Positions 1-10,480 of a stretch of 64,000 nt of DNA are shown here, piece by piece (positions within the stretch are counted from its first letter, which is position 1; every line of letters starts with the position of its first letter). This DNA is from Micractinium sp. NFX-FRZ. Its lineage: Eukaryota; Chlorophyta; Trebouxiophyceae; Chlorellales; Chlorellaceae. The position numbers and the translations under genes are program-made. The stretch spans positions 62,001 to 126,000 of the forward strand of contig JAPTJF010000016.1 in NCBI GenBank assembly GCA_029339195.1, in the 5' to 3' direction. Below the pieces are notes generated by a model, which saw nothing but the letters and a program-made list of their open reading frames with translations, had not been told where the DNA came from and did no database searches.

Positions 1-352
1 ATGGCAGCGGCTGGGGCACCTGGTGGCGGGAGGCGAGGGTGGACGCGAGGTGGAGCTGATCTGGGTGCCTTCCGAACGCTGGCTGTTGGCCAAGCACCGC
101 TTTGCTGTAGCAAAGCCTGCCTGCCTGCCTGCCTGCCCATGTCTGCGCCGCGCTCTCACCCCCACACATTCATTTATGTATTTTGTTGCAGGAGCCAGAT
201 TTGGCTGCCTTTGCAGCCTACCCAGAGGATGCGGCGGCAGCAGGAGGGGCAGAAGCGGAAGCAGAGGCAGGCAGCCGCGGGCGCGGGCGGCGCAGGTGCC
301 GGCAGCGGCAGCCGCAGTGGGCGGCGGAGGACGATGAGGGGGAGGAGGATGC

Positions 353-383
<31 letters not shown>

Positions 384-1742
384 GGCACCGGGCTCCCAAT
401 GGAACTACCACCGCTGCCGCTGCTTGGGGAACTCCCACCGCTGCCGCTGCCCCTGCCTCTCCCCCTGCCGGAGCCATCGCCTGCGCAGGGAGACCAGCAG
501 GCACAGCAGCAGCAGCAGGAGCAGGGGGTGCAGGCTTGGCTGAGTGGCCTGCCCTCCTCCGCCTCCCCCGGGGCCCCCATGCCTGCGGGCTTTGCTGGGC
601 AGGGCACGGGCAGGGCGGGCAGCGGCGGCGGCATGCGGGTGCGGTTCACCGTGCCTCAGCACCTGAGAGCGGCGGCTGCTGGCGGTGCTGCTGCATCAGC
701 GGCAGCAGATGGCAGCGCAGCAGAGGGTGGCGCAGCCGGGCCATTTGCAGCAGGAGCAGAGGCTGCCAGCGGCGTCCAGCAAAGTGCAGCAGCAGCCGCA
801 GCGGCGGCCCAGCCACCCTCGACAGCGGGTGGGGCTGCGACAGATGGGGGCCAGGCAGCCAGGGGTGCGCCAGCAGGGCAGCTTGCAGCTCTCTTTGCTG
901 ACGTGGCAGCTGAGCTGTCGGGCCCAGGTGCTGGAGGGCCCGCGCCATTGGATGCGGCAACGGCAGCAGGAGCGCTGGGGGCAGAAGTCGGGATCATGCC
1001 AGATGGTACTGTAACGGCAGGCATTCCCGCCTATGCGGCCGCAGCGCCGCCAGCAGCGCTGCCCTCTCCCGCTTGGTTTGCGCAGGGCGGCTGGGCCGAC
1101 AGCAGCGCCGGCCAGCAGCTGCCGGCAGCGCTTCTGGCATCGAGCTCTGCCCACTGGCAGCAGCAGCAGCAGCAGCAGCAAGAGGCGGGTGGCAGTGGGC
1201 AGTACGGCGTGCGCTCCAGTGGAGGCAGCGCACGGCGGCAGAACGCCAAGCATGCCAAGCAGGCAGGCTCAGAGGACGACGATTATGTGGCAGAGGAGGA
1301 GGAGGAGGAGGAGGCGGGCAGCAGCAGCAGCAGCGAGCAGGGCAACGGCCGTGCTGGCCGGCGGCGCGGGGCGGGCGCGGCGTCAACGGCTCGCCAGCAG
1401 CAGCAGCAGCAGCATGGGCGGCGCACCACCGGGCGCGCACGACAGAAGCACAGCTATCGCGAGAGCGAAGGGGAGGAGGAGGATGAAGAGGAGAAGGCCG
1501 GGCAGGGTGAGTGGGCGCATGCCTTTGCACCCTCTCAGCAGCAGCAGCAGCAGCGTGCGGTGCGCTCGCGCCCGCAGCGGCAATCCCGGAAGCAGCAGGA
1601 TTCAGATGGGGACTGGATGGACGAAGACGGGTTGGGAAGCGATGGTGGTGAGGAGGAGGAGGGTGGCAGCAGCGGTTCCGAGGGCGGCGGCTTTGGAGGC
1701 AAGCGTCGGCGCGATGCAGGACGGCGGCGCATTCGACGTTGA
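1..1742 (+). CDS. Poly-Q, acidic low-complexity protein (3' part; continues left of window)
   Basis: I do not recognise this protein. Two exons are visible. Positions 2-106, read from base 2, give 35 residues including EVELIWVPSERWLLAKHRF. An 85-nt GTAGCA...TTGCAG intron (107-191) follows. The last exon, 192-1742, joins in the same phase and gives 516 residues and a stop. The long exon is almost wholly low complexity: Gln runs coded mainly by CAG, Ala/Gly-rich stretches, Glu runs such as AEEEEEEEE, and Ser runs. It ends with a very basic tail, GGKRRRDAGRRRIRR, that could serve as a nuclear localisation signal. Gln-rich plus acidic plus a basic tail suggests a nuclear regulatory or chromatin protein, but that is inference. 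The diagnostic N-terminal part lies outside the window. The strand and the last exon are fairly secure. The first visible junction rests on phase match and on the coding look of the upstream piece. Confidence 0.6.
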
Positions 1743-2325
1743 CACTGCTGTTGCCATCACGTTGCCATACCGGCCTGCTGTGCTCTCGCCTAAAGCCGCT
1801 GGCACACCTCTGCTCATGGTTGCATGACCTGCTTGGACAACGGCGTTGTAATTTTGGCCTGCCGCAGTTGCAACATGTTGTATATCTTGTTGCATCCATC
1901 ATCGTGCCACAACTTCACCTAGCGCACAGGCACCATTTCCCCCCACACCTTGCTGGAATGCCGCACGCCACCCAACCTGACGACGGCGGCGGTGGCGGGG
2001 ATAGCACGCAGGCCACCCCATGCAGGGTGCCCTTGTAGCCGTGCCGTTCGGCGAACACGAGCACCAGCATCAACCATCGTTGAAATATGCCCGTCGCTGA
2101 ACCCCTGCTGCTGGTGAGCGCCAGACTGAGCAGGGTGTGAGCGGGGTGGGCGCCAGCAGAGCGCGCTTGGATTTCCGTTGCTCGCTCTGGCACATAAAGA
2201 TATCTCGGGGCCAATTGCAGCAGCCAGTGGGTCCGGCCGACACCTGTTTTCGACAAAGGGCTCTGCCCGCCCCTGTGCGCGCCCCAAAGTCGCTGCCCCT
2301 TGCTCAGCACGCCGCATAGAACCTG
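1743..2325. other. Intergenic, no gene seen
   Basis: This stretch lies between the poly-Q gene and the small one-helix gene, both on the plus strand. It should contain the 3' untranslated region of the first and the promoter of the second. Codon structure fades right after the stop at 1742, and base composition becomes more balanced around 1790-1920. I see no RNA gene, repeat or open frame with family features. Confidence 0.5.
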
Positions 2326-2639
2326 ATGTCACGGCGAGTACAACCCACCGCGCGCTGAATTCGCTTGCAATCCGATTCTCCACCCACCGCCCGCCCCACC
2401 GCGCACGGCCGCCCCTGCGCCTGCAGGCGGGCTCTATTGCCGGCATTGCAGGCCTCAGCTTCCTGTCCTTTGTGGGAGTCAGCTACTTCGAGGTCAAGAA
2501 CAAGATTGACGCGCAGCTTGCAAGAGGGGAGGACCCGTACCAACTGCGGGTGCCGGCGCGGCAGGAGCAGCGCGCACAGCCGCCGGTGAAGCGAGGCGGC
2601 GGCGGCAAGAAGAAGGGCGGCGGCAGCAAGCGCAAGTAG
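2326..2639 (+). CDS. Small single-helix membrane protein, 74 aa, unknown function
   Basis: The model has two exons. A 12-nt first exon (2326-2337, ATG TCA CGG CGA) is followed by an 89-nt intron with GTACAA at the 5' end and CCTGCAG at the 3' end. The second exon is 2427-2639. The protein starts MSRR, then has one hydrophobic helix (about residues 5-24, core AGIAGLSFLSFVGVSYF), a short charged stretch (EVKNKIDAQLARGEDPYQL) and a very basic Gly/Lys tail ending GGGSKRK. The open frame continues upstream of the acceptor without any ATG, so either a tiny first exon or a more distant one is needed. I chose the nearest ATG with a donor in matching phase. The layout resembles small tail-basic organelle or ER proteins, but I recognise no family. 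It lies 178 nt upstream of the tetraspanin-like gene on the same strand. Confidence 0.5.
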
Positions 2640-2817
2640 AGCGGGCGGCGCGCTGTTCCTGCCAGTACAACAGCCAGCAAGTCACAGAGAGCCAAAACTT
2701 TCAGCTCAGCCAGGCAGACAGCGCAGCAGCGCTGTTCGTTGCCACCGGCGTGTGTTTGCTGCAGCCCGGTGCGCCAGCCCAGCAGGCTGCTTATCACGCC
2801 GCTAGCAGCTAGCAGGC

Positions 2818-4784
2818 ATGCCCTCCCTGGGCATCTACGAACCGTTGGCACCCGACCCGCTGCCCCCGGGCGGCCCTCGGGTGACCAACCCCGCCGCCCC
2901 CGTGCTGCGCCTGCTGCTGCGCGTGTTCAACGTCGCACTGGCGGCGCTGGGGCTGCTCCTCATTGGCTGGGCTCTGTGGGTGGGCCAGGCCTACCACCGC
3001 AGCGACGACCAGCCCTCTGGCGGCGGTGGTGGGGGGGATGGTGGCAGCGGCGGCGGCAGGCCGCAGCCAGGGGTGGTGCCGCTTTCAGACGGCGCCGGTG
3101 CTGTGGCGGCGGGCGCGGCTGCCTTGCTGGCGGCAGGGCTGCAGTCCAAGGTTGCCAGCTTCCCCTGGTGAGGAGCCGCTGCCTTGTACTGCCTTGCTGG
3201 CCCTGGTTGTGCCTTGCCCTGGGCCCCTCCTGCCCGCCTGTTCTGCTCACCTCAAGTGCTTCAACCGACCCGCATGCCGCCCCGCCCTGCCTCGCCCAGC
3301 CGAGCCAAGCTCCCTCTGATTCCGTTTTGCCCGCCACCCACCCACCTCTCTTGGCACCCCCACACACAGGTTCATTTATCTGGTGGCGGGCGCCGGCGCC
3401 TACTGCTTCGCCACCTCCCTCTGCGGCCTGGCCAGCCTGAGGCGTGACCGCCGCCTGCAGCTGGGCACATACATTCTGCTGCTGGCGGGGCTGCTGCTGG
3501 CTGAAGCTGCAGCCACGGTGCTGCTCCTCACTGACAACTCCTGGCGCGCCCGCATCCCAGGTGGGGTGTCTGGGGTGTCTGGCAGCAGGGAGGGAGAGGG
3601 GCGGGCACAGCGGGCGCTGGGAGGCGGAGGGAGGGGGGGCGAGGATGGCCTGATGTGCGGCTGTGCTGTACTCGCCGTCTCAACACCACTGGCCTCATCC
3701 CCTTTTCCGTGCCCACCACACTGGGGTACCGCACTGCCGCTGCCAGTTACGCTCCCAACCCCCTGCCCAGCCTCTGCCGTGCCCGGCCGCTTCTGCGCCA
3801 CCACCACTTCCAGCCCCTCCCTGCCCAGCCTTTCCTCGGCCCATACCCTGTTCACTGCTGCCACTGCCCCGCCCCTTTAATGCAGATGACCCCTCCGGGG
3901 CCTGGCAGGAGGTACAGGCGTACGTTGAGAGGAACAGCCGGGGCGTGCGGCTGGGGGCAGTGGCCGCGCTGGGTGCCGAGCTGGCGGCACTGGCGGCCGC
4001 CTGCTGGCTACACGCCATATACACGGCGGCGTGGGAGAAGTGGGCGGATGACAGGTGGGTGGCGGGGTGGCGGGGTCTGGGGTAGAATGTGGCGGGGTGG
4101 GGTTTTGGCGGCGTGGGGTGTGACGGCGTGGGGTGGGGCGGGCGGGTGACAGGCGGGGCGCAGGGCTGGCAAGGCTGTCGAGTGGCATCTGAGGAGCTGT
4201 ACAGTGCTCACAAATCGCCTGCCCGTTGCCACTCTGTAAAGCTTTGTAGCAATCTCGTTGCGACCTGGCCGCCTGCAGGGAGGAGCAGTCTGAGCGCGCC
4301 CGAGAGGTGCTCAACCGGGCGGTGGTGCAGACGTATGCAGGTGGGCGCCCAAGCTGCGGGGGTGGGGAGCGGGGCTGGCTGGGAAGGGGCGCAGCCCTGC
4401 ACGATGTCACCACTGTGGCTCCTGAAAGGAGCCTTTGTTGGATGGCCCGACCTCGATGCAGGCACTTGGGCTGCTGGTTGGCCTTTGAACAGCAAGCAAT
4501 TGTTTCCTTTTCTCACTAGCACTGCCACCAACTGCTGCTGTCAACTCGCCGCGCTGCTCCTGCAGGCCCGCCCCTCAATCTGTGCCTTTGACACCCACCC
4601 CGCTCGAGGAACAGTCGCGGCTATAGCTAACATCCACCGTGGGCCCTCTTTTTTGTGTGCAGGCGGGAGTGGCAGCAGCTGGGCATCCCGGCTGCGCAGC
4701 AAGTACGGTGTGGAGGCGTCGGCCCTGGAGGCAGCCACAATTGCTGCCCGGCAGACAGCGGCGCTGCAGGCAGACCCCTTTTGA
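2818..4784 (+). CDS. Tetraspanin-like four-helix membrane protein, 297 aa
   Basis: Five exons join in phase: 2818-3167, 3370-3560, 3886-4054, 4279-4340 and 4663-4784. The protein has a short cytosolic N-terminus (MPSLGIYEPLAP) and helix 1 near residues 37-57 (core VALAALGLLLIGWALWVG). A Gly-rich loop with a GGGGGG run follows. Helix 2 starts at WFIYLVAGAGAYCFATSL. Helix 3 is the Leu/Ala segment YILLLAGLLLAEAAATVLL. After a loop containing DDPSGAWQEVQAYVERN comes helix 4, LGAVAALGAELAALAAACW, and a cytosolic tail rich in charged helix (EEQSERAREVLNRAVVQTY). Topology, spacing and the WxxVQ-type large loop fit plant tetraspanins of the TOM2A/tetraspanin-18-20 kind. These organise membrane microdomains. 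The classic CCG cysteines of animal tetraspanins are not visible in the short large loop, so the family call is good but not absolute. All introns are GT-AG. Confidence 0.7.
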
Positions 4785-5093
4785 TGCGCATGAGGCTGGG
4801 GCGGGGGGTTGAGCGACCAGCAGCCATGTGCCTCAACTGATGGCCGCCGGTGCGCTCGCCGTGGCGGGCATGGGGCACCAGCAGATGGCTGCAGGCACTA
4901 GGCCAATTGCTGGAACATAGCTTTATATGCCATCTCTCTCCTTTTCAATTTCAACCTCGGCACCATAGAGAGTCGCTTGTGAGCCGCTTGTTTGACACGA
5001 AGGCGCGGTGGTCCCTCCCGGCTTCCAAGAGGGGGGCCGGTTACGAGCCGTTCCTTTCGGGGTTTCTGATACTCCTACATCTGTATAATACTC
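4785..5093. other. Short intergenic stretch, AT-richer
   Basis: About 310 nt separate the tetraspanin-like stop from the transporter start. The segment around 4915-4975 is clearly poorer in GC than its surroundings and includes a CTTTATATGCC motif near 4921. That is compatible with a core promoter, but no defined site can be claimed. Confidence 0.35.
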
Positions 5094-8000
5094 ATGCGCA
5101 CCGGGAACTCGTGCCGCACTGCGCGGCATATTCCAGTCCGCCCTGTGCTCCTGAGCTCACGTGCGTGGCTGCTTGCCCTATTGGCAGCTGCCAGCGCTTG
5201 TGCCGCGAATGGACAGGCATCCAGAGGCCTAGCGGGAGGCCTTGCAAGCGAAGGGCAGCACATGCACATGGCGGCACCGCCGCCGCTGCCGCCGCTGCCT
5301 CACAGCACAGCTTGCGCCCTCGCCGGCGGCTGGTGCCCAGCACACCAGCAGGACTTCTTATTAGCACGCAAGCTTTGGGATCCGCAGCTGGACTGGGCGG
5401 GAAGCGGCAGTGCAGCAGGCAGCAGCAGCAGCAACAGCAGCAGCGGCCCGCCTCCGCCGCTGCCGCCGGGGCCACGCCCGCACAAGCCGCTTTTCCCACT
5501 ATCCAGCTGGGATGTGCTCGGCGCGGTAGTGGCGGGGCTGGCACTGCTGCTGGCGGCGTCTGGCGGCATTGGAGGCGGGGCCATTCTGGTGCCTCTGTAC
5601 ATTCTGGTGCTAGGTGGGCTAAGGCGGGGTGGGGTGGGGTGGGTGGACAGCAAGGTTTCGCTGGCGCTTGCTGGGTGGGCGGGTGGGTTGGCGTTTGGGA
5701 TAGAGATTGCGCAGGAACTGAGTTTGCCTGGGTGGCAAGTGAGCAGGTGCTAGGTGCCGGGTGGCAGATGCAACATGCAGGCGCACAACTGTCTACGGGC
5801 CTCCCTCGGGAGCATGAGGCAGGCCATGGGCCATGCAGGTGCCCTCGCCCGTGCCTGGCAGAGGCGATGCCTACAGCCGCTTTGGCACCACAACAGCACG
5901 CCGAGCACGCTGGCCCTTAACTAGCCCAGCCTCCCCGTCCCCACGTACCTCTGCCTGCCTGCAGGGTTTGGCACCTCCCACGCCGTTGCCCTCAGCAACA
6001 TCACGATCGTGGGGGGGACGGTCGCCAATCTGGCCTTCAACGTGGGCCGCCAGCACCCGCTGCGGCAGGTGAGTGCACCAGGGGTGCTCTCCGGGACCTC
6101 TTGTGGCAGCCAGCCAGCCCAGCTGGCGCCCCGCCTCTGTGCCCACCTGGCCGTGGTTCCACCTTGATGCCCACCTCGAGACTCAACTCCCCCTCCACTT
6201 TCACAGGGACCCCTCGTCGACCCGATCATGGTCATGCTCATGGAGTTCCTATTAATGCCTTCAGTATTGACATGCCAGGCCCACTCCCCGCCCCCTGCCT
6301 ACTCACAGGGCCCCCTCATCGATTGGGACCTGATCATGGTCATGGAGCCGTCCACCATCCTGGGCGCCCTGGCGGGGGGTTACCTCAACAAGGTGGGCGG
6401 GGCGGGCGGGCGGGTGGGTGGGGCGGCCGCCAGCACTGCTCGTCATGGGGGGCAGGAGGTGGGAGGTGGGCGGGCGGGGCAGCAGGCAATTAGCACTGCT
6501 CGTCGTGGGGGGCAGGAGGTGGGAGGTGGGCGGGTGTGGCGGCAATCTGAGGTGGGAGGTGGGAGGTGGGAGGGCACCAGGCGGCAAGTGCCTCTGTGTG
6601 TGAAAGAGCCATGTGCAGCTGCTCCGGCGGCCATCCCGTTGCTGGAGGTGGGGCAAGCCACCCGTGGCGGGTACCTCCCTCAAAATGCCTGCCCTCAACA
6701 GGCGTTGGGCAAGCAACCTGTGGTGGTCACGCGCCTCAACATCGGCAAGTGCCCCTTGCCGGCGCCCCTCTCACGCCCCTCCCACCCGCCCTGGCCACTC
6801 TCTCGTCCCTGCAGGTGCTGCCCGGCTGGCTGACCACGGTGACCCTCTCCCTGCTGCTCATCTTCATCACTTACAAGATGGCCACCAAGGCGGTTGACAT
6901 TCGACGGAAGGAGCGGCGCGCGCTGCGGCAGACGCTGCAGCGGCTGGCAGCCTCCCGCTCCTTCGACGGGGCGGAGGAAGGCTCGCTGCGCGCGCCGCTG
7001 CTGCATGTGGCGGCCGTGGGGGATGTCATGAGAAATGACACGCCCTCTGCTACAGATATGCTTGAGCTACTGGACGGCAGCGACGGCAGCAGCGGCAGGG
7101 AGACGCCTGGGGAGGATGAGGAGACGGGCACCGCTCGCAACGGCTTTGCGGGTGCGCTGCACCAGGTGCCGGCAGCCGTGGCGGTGTCCGTCGGCGCCAC
7201 AGAGAGCAGCAGCGGGCTGGACAGCAGCAGCGCTGGCGGCAGCGGGGCCGGCGGCGGGGGCCCGGGGAGCGAGGCATCCGGACTGGAAGGGCTCAGCCCC
7301 ACCAGCAGCAGCGCCCCCCTGCCCATCCTGTCAAATGACGGCCCAGGCGTGCTGCCCCTGCTGACGCCAGTAGAGTGAGTCGGCACCCCTATGGCTGCCG
7401 CCTGCTGTGCACCAGGAGCCTTGCCTGCCGCACTGCCCCCTGTGTGCATGCCTGCTGCAGGGCGCAAACCCAGGGCGTGCTCTTAGCACCTGCCCCTCGC
7501 TTTCCAAGTTTGGTGATACTTCCCAACCTGCTTGTTGCATGTGGTCACACTCACACACCCCTCCCCCGCCTGCTCTGCACCCCACTGCTGCAGCGCCCCC
7601 CAAGAAACGCAGCTGCAGGCAGAGGAGCAGGGGGCCTTCTGGCCTGACTCCCGTTCAGACGGCCGTAAGCTCGCCCCAGGGACCTGGCAGCACCCCGCTC
7701 TCAAGGGACGGCCAGCCGCAGCCAATGGCATGAGCGGCAGCCATGGCGGCCACGGCAGCAGCAGCTCTCTTGCTAAGCCTGCTGCGTCCAGCTGGCAGCC
7801 GCACCTGCCCTGGGCAAAAGTGGGCGTCCTCCTGCTGCTGCTGGCAGGTGTGTGGGCAGGGGGGCGGGCAGAGTGACCATGCATGTATATGTGCGTTGAT
7901 GCGCAGGTCGGCGACCCTGGCACGCAGGGTAGATGGCTGAGCAGTTGAAGCGCCCCTGCCGCCGCTTGCTCTCAGCCAGGCCGCCTCTGCCTGCCTGCAT

Positions 8001-9594
8001 CAAAGGCCCCACTGTCCGTCATCCTTCTTCCACGCTGCTCTGAGCCTCGCTGACAGCAAGCAGGGTCCTCTTCAGCATCTACCAAGGTCGGAGTCGGCTC
8101 CCACCTTCCCTCCCCTCCGTTAGACCTCCTCTTCCCTCGCCTATTCCCTCACACCTTCCCTGGCGCCTCCCTCCCCTGCCCCCTCCCCTCTTCCCTTGCC
8201 TGCCGCAGGAGTGGTGGCCAGCGACATCCTGAAGTCGCGGGCCCCCTGCCCCTCCCTCTCCTATTGGCTGCGCGCCACCGCCATGGTGCCCCTCACGCTG
8301 GCAACCCTGTTTGCGGTCAGGTAAGGGGCTGTTGAGTGCCGGGATGGAACGGGTGGGGTGCTTGCTTCTCTGCATGGGGCGGAGGGTGCACGCTGCAACA
8401 TTGCCGCCGTCGCCGCCGCCACCCAATCGCCCATCCACCGCTTCACTCCCGCACCAGCAAGCTCCACTCTCTCCACCCTCGTCCCGCTGACACTTTCTTT
8501 CCTTCTTCGGCACCCCCCTTGAAGCCTTCCCCCTCCCTCTCCAAAGGGCGCACCTGCTAGCCAAGGGGGCAGCCCAGCATGCCACATCACATGCGCTCTA
8601 TCAGACATCCGCTTGCCTCCCTCCATCCCCCCATGTGCAGGGCTTACCTGCTCGCCAAAGGGTCCTCCCAGCAGGCGGCAGGGTATGAGCAGCTGGAGGG
8701 TGACGTGGCGTGGACACCTGGCAGCACGCTGCTCTACCCCGCGCTGTGCACCTTTGCCGGGCTTGCCGCTGGCGTGTTTGGCGTGGGCGGGGGCATCGTC
8801 AAGGTGAACGCAGGGGGGGCGGCAGGGATGACACACCACAGGCCTCACAGCTGGCTGGCTGGGGTGAAAAGTGGCATCCAGTAAAGCGCCCGCCCTGCCC
8901 GCCCCTGCCCGCTGCCCACCCTGCATGCGTAACGTAAGCCCTCCCCAAGCCCCTGACCTCCTTTCCTTTCCTGCTTTCCTGGCCTGCAGGGCCCGCTGAT
9001 GCTGGAGATGGGGGTGCTCCCTGAGGTGGCGGCCGCCACGTCAGCAACCATGTGAGCGCTTCTCGTGAGGACGGAAGTGTTGTGGATGACATGCACATGG
9101 TGCCAAACTTGTTGTTGTGTCAGCAACAGGCCAAGGCCCCCGACCCTCCTGCTGCTCCCCCTCCTGCCCGCTGCCCCTCCCCCACCTGCTTGCCCCGCCG
9201 CCCCCTCCCCGCCGCCGTGCCTACTCACCTCCCTCCCTCCTCCCCCGCGTGCATCTCCCTCACACACCCCTCCCTTCCTTCCCTCCCCTCCCTGTGCAGG
9301 ATCTTCTTTACCGCCTCCGCTGCCTCTGTTGTCTTCATCTCGTTTGGCGCTGTTCAGTGGGATTACGCCCTCGCCCTGCTGGCGCTGGGAGCCACCGCCA
9401 CGGCTGTGGGCCAGCTGCTGGTGCTGTGGGTGAACAGGCACATGCAGTCCCGCAGCCTGCTAGTGTTTGTGATGGCTGTAGTGCTAGGCATCAGTGCGGT
9501 AGCCATGGCGGCACAGGGGGCGCTGGCCACGGCGGCGGCGGCACATGAGCACGCGCTCTGGCGTTTCCACGACATCTGCGGCCACGCTGCGTAG
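5094..9594 (+). CDS. Sulfite exporter TauE/SafE family membrane protein, 717 aa
   Basis: Nine exons join in phase: 5094-5613, 5965-6068, 6309-6392, 6815-7374, 7594-7847, 8209-8320, 8641-8803, 8990-9051 and 9300-9594. Residues 1-37 can act as a signal peptide (RAWLLALLAAASACA). A Pro/Ser/Gly-rich lumenal stretch follows. The first TauE half has helix VVAGLALLLAASGGIGGGAI with the family GGIGGG turn, then GFGTSHAVALSNITIVGGTV, and the helix TTVTLSLLLIFITYKMA. A loop of roughly 200 residues, Ser/Gly-rich and acidic, separates it from the second half, which repeats the architecture: PALCTFAGLAAGVFGVGGGI then GPLMLEMGVLPEVAAATSAT and more helices. Two homologous halves with GG(I)GGG and the PLML/ATSA motifs are diagnostic of TauE/SafE carriers. 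In bacteria these export sulfite or organosulfonates; in plants they are poorly defined. Substrate is therefore unknown. The long central loop is the main oddity. Confidence 0.8.
6207..6252 (+). repeat. Decayed copy of TauE-gene exon 3 start inside the preceding intron
   Basis: The real exon 3 begins after CACAG at 6308 and encodes GPLIDWDLIMVMEPS. About 100 nt upstream, after another TTCACAG, the intron reads as GPLVDPIMVMLMEF, with the same opening and the same ATCATGGTCATG core. It therefore carries a decoy acceptor and a partial coding copy. It is in a frame that soon loses coding sense. Confidence 0.65.
6431..6550 (+). repeat. 60-bp minisatellite, two copies, in TauE-gene intron 3
   Basis: The segment beginning AGCACTGCTCGTC at 6432 recurs at 6492 with very few changes. 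Each copy is followed by GGGGGGCAGGAGGTGGGAGG. A shorter GAGGTGGGAGGTGGGAG run continues to about 6570. It lies wholly in the intron after exon 3. Confidence 0.75.
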
Positions 9595-10480
9595 CGGGGC
9601 GGAGCGGCACGTGCATACGCCTGTGCCGGTTGCGCGGCGCAGATGTGTGGCTTCGTGGCGTGGCCGGCGGGCCAAGCAGCCGTGCCTGTGCGCTCCCAAC
9701 ACCCACTCCAGCCACTCATGTCTCTGCCACGTCTCCGGTCTGCCCGTTCGTCTGTCTCGCGCTCCTGTGGGCGGCCCAGCAAGTGGCGCAAGTTGCATGT
9801 AGTGTGCACTCAACACTGTCCAGTAGTTTTGATAACCTGGTCCATGTGGCAGCGCTGTTCCGGCCCTGCCGCAGCCCCGTCTTGCTTGTCATCTCCATTT
9901 TTTCCAGATGTGGCCCCGTACCCATGTGCTAACCCACGTTTCCCCACTTCCTTATACCCACCCTTTCACTGCTGAGAAAGTATAAGCCCACCAATCAACA
10001 GTTCGTTTGGGCAGCAGCCCTACCGCTGTCAGTAGAGGTGTGGGTTGAGGAAACCAGCATTCGTACAGCGCGCCCAAACAGGGAGGCGTCAGTAGAAGAA
10101 GAAGAAGAAGAAGAAGAATACGCCCTTGGGCGTGGGTTGAGGAAACCAGCAGAGGTGTGGACCCCCATGGCGGGCCTTCCTCCACTGGCTACCAGTATCC
10201 GGGCAGTCGGGGGAGCGGCAGACGCCGCCGGTTTGGTAGCAAGGATGGTCGCCCAGGCAGGGAAGGGTTAGCGGGCATGCAGGTGGGCATTGCATATATA
10301 TAGGAGTCAGGGTTACCAGCGAGGGGGGTTAACGAGGAGGATCGTGCAAGATGGGAGAGCTGCAAAGATGGTGCACAGACGGTGCAAAGATGGTGCAAAG
10401 ATGTTCAAAGTAGTAGTGGAAGGAATTAAAGTTCAGTTGAAAACACGAGGGGGCGGCAAAGTGGCCCCAGCCAGCTGCGT
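9595..10480. other. Convergent intergenic region with microsatellite
   Basis: This is the space between the plus-strand transporter stop and the minus-strand orphan membrane protein stop, so it should hold both 3' untranslated regions. It is richer in AT than the genes. Apart from the GAA microsatellite and its flanking direct repeat (listed separately), I see no coding frame or RNA gene. Confidence 0.5.
10040..10151. repeat. 20-bp direct repeat flanking a short (GAA)n-containing insert
   Basis: The 20-mer GTGGGTTGAGGAAACCAGCA occurs at 10040-10059 and again exactly at 10132-10151. The 72 nt between include a GAA microsatellite (about 10095-10118). An exact 20-bp repeat around a tract ending in a simple repeat looks like a target-site duplication around a very short non-LTR retrotransposon tail. 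Read on the minus strand, the tail is (TTC)n, as in the LINE-like remnant at 12719. Replication slippage is the alternative. Confidence 0.5.

Noticed and set aside
994..1902. Minus-strand open frame of 302 codons opposite the poly-Q gene
   Set aside because: It is the antisense of CAG/GAG runs, giving poly-Cys, poly-Pro and poly-Leu; a shadow of the real coding strand.
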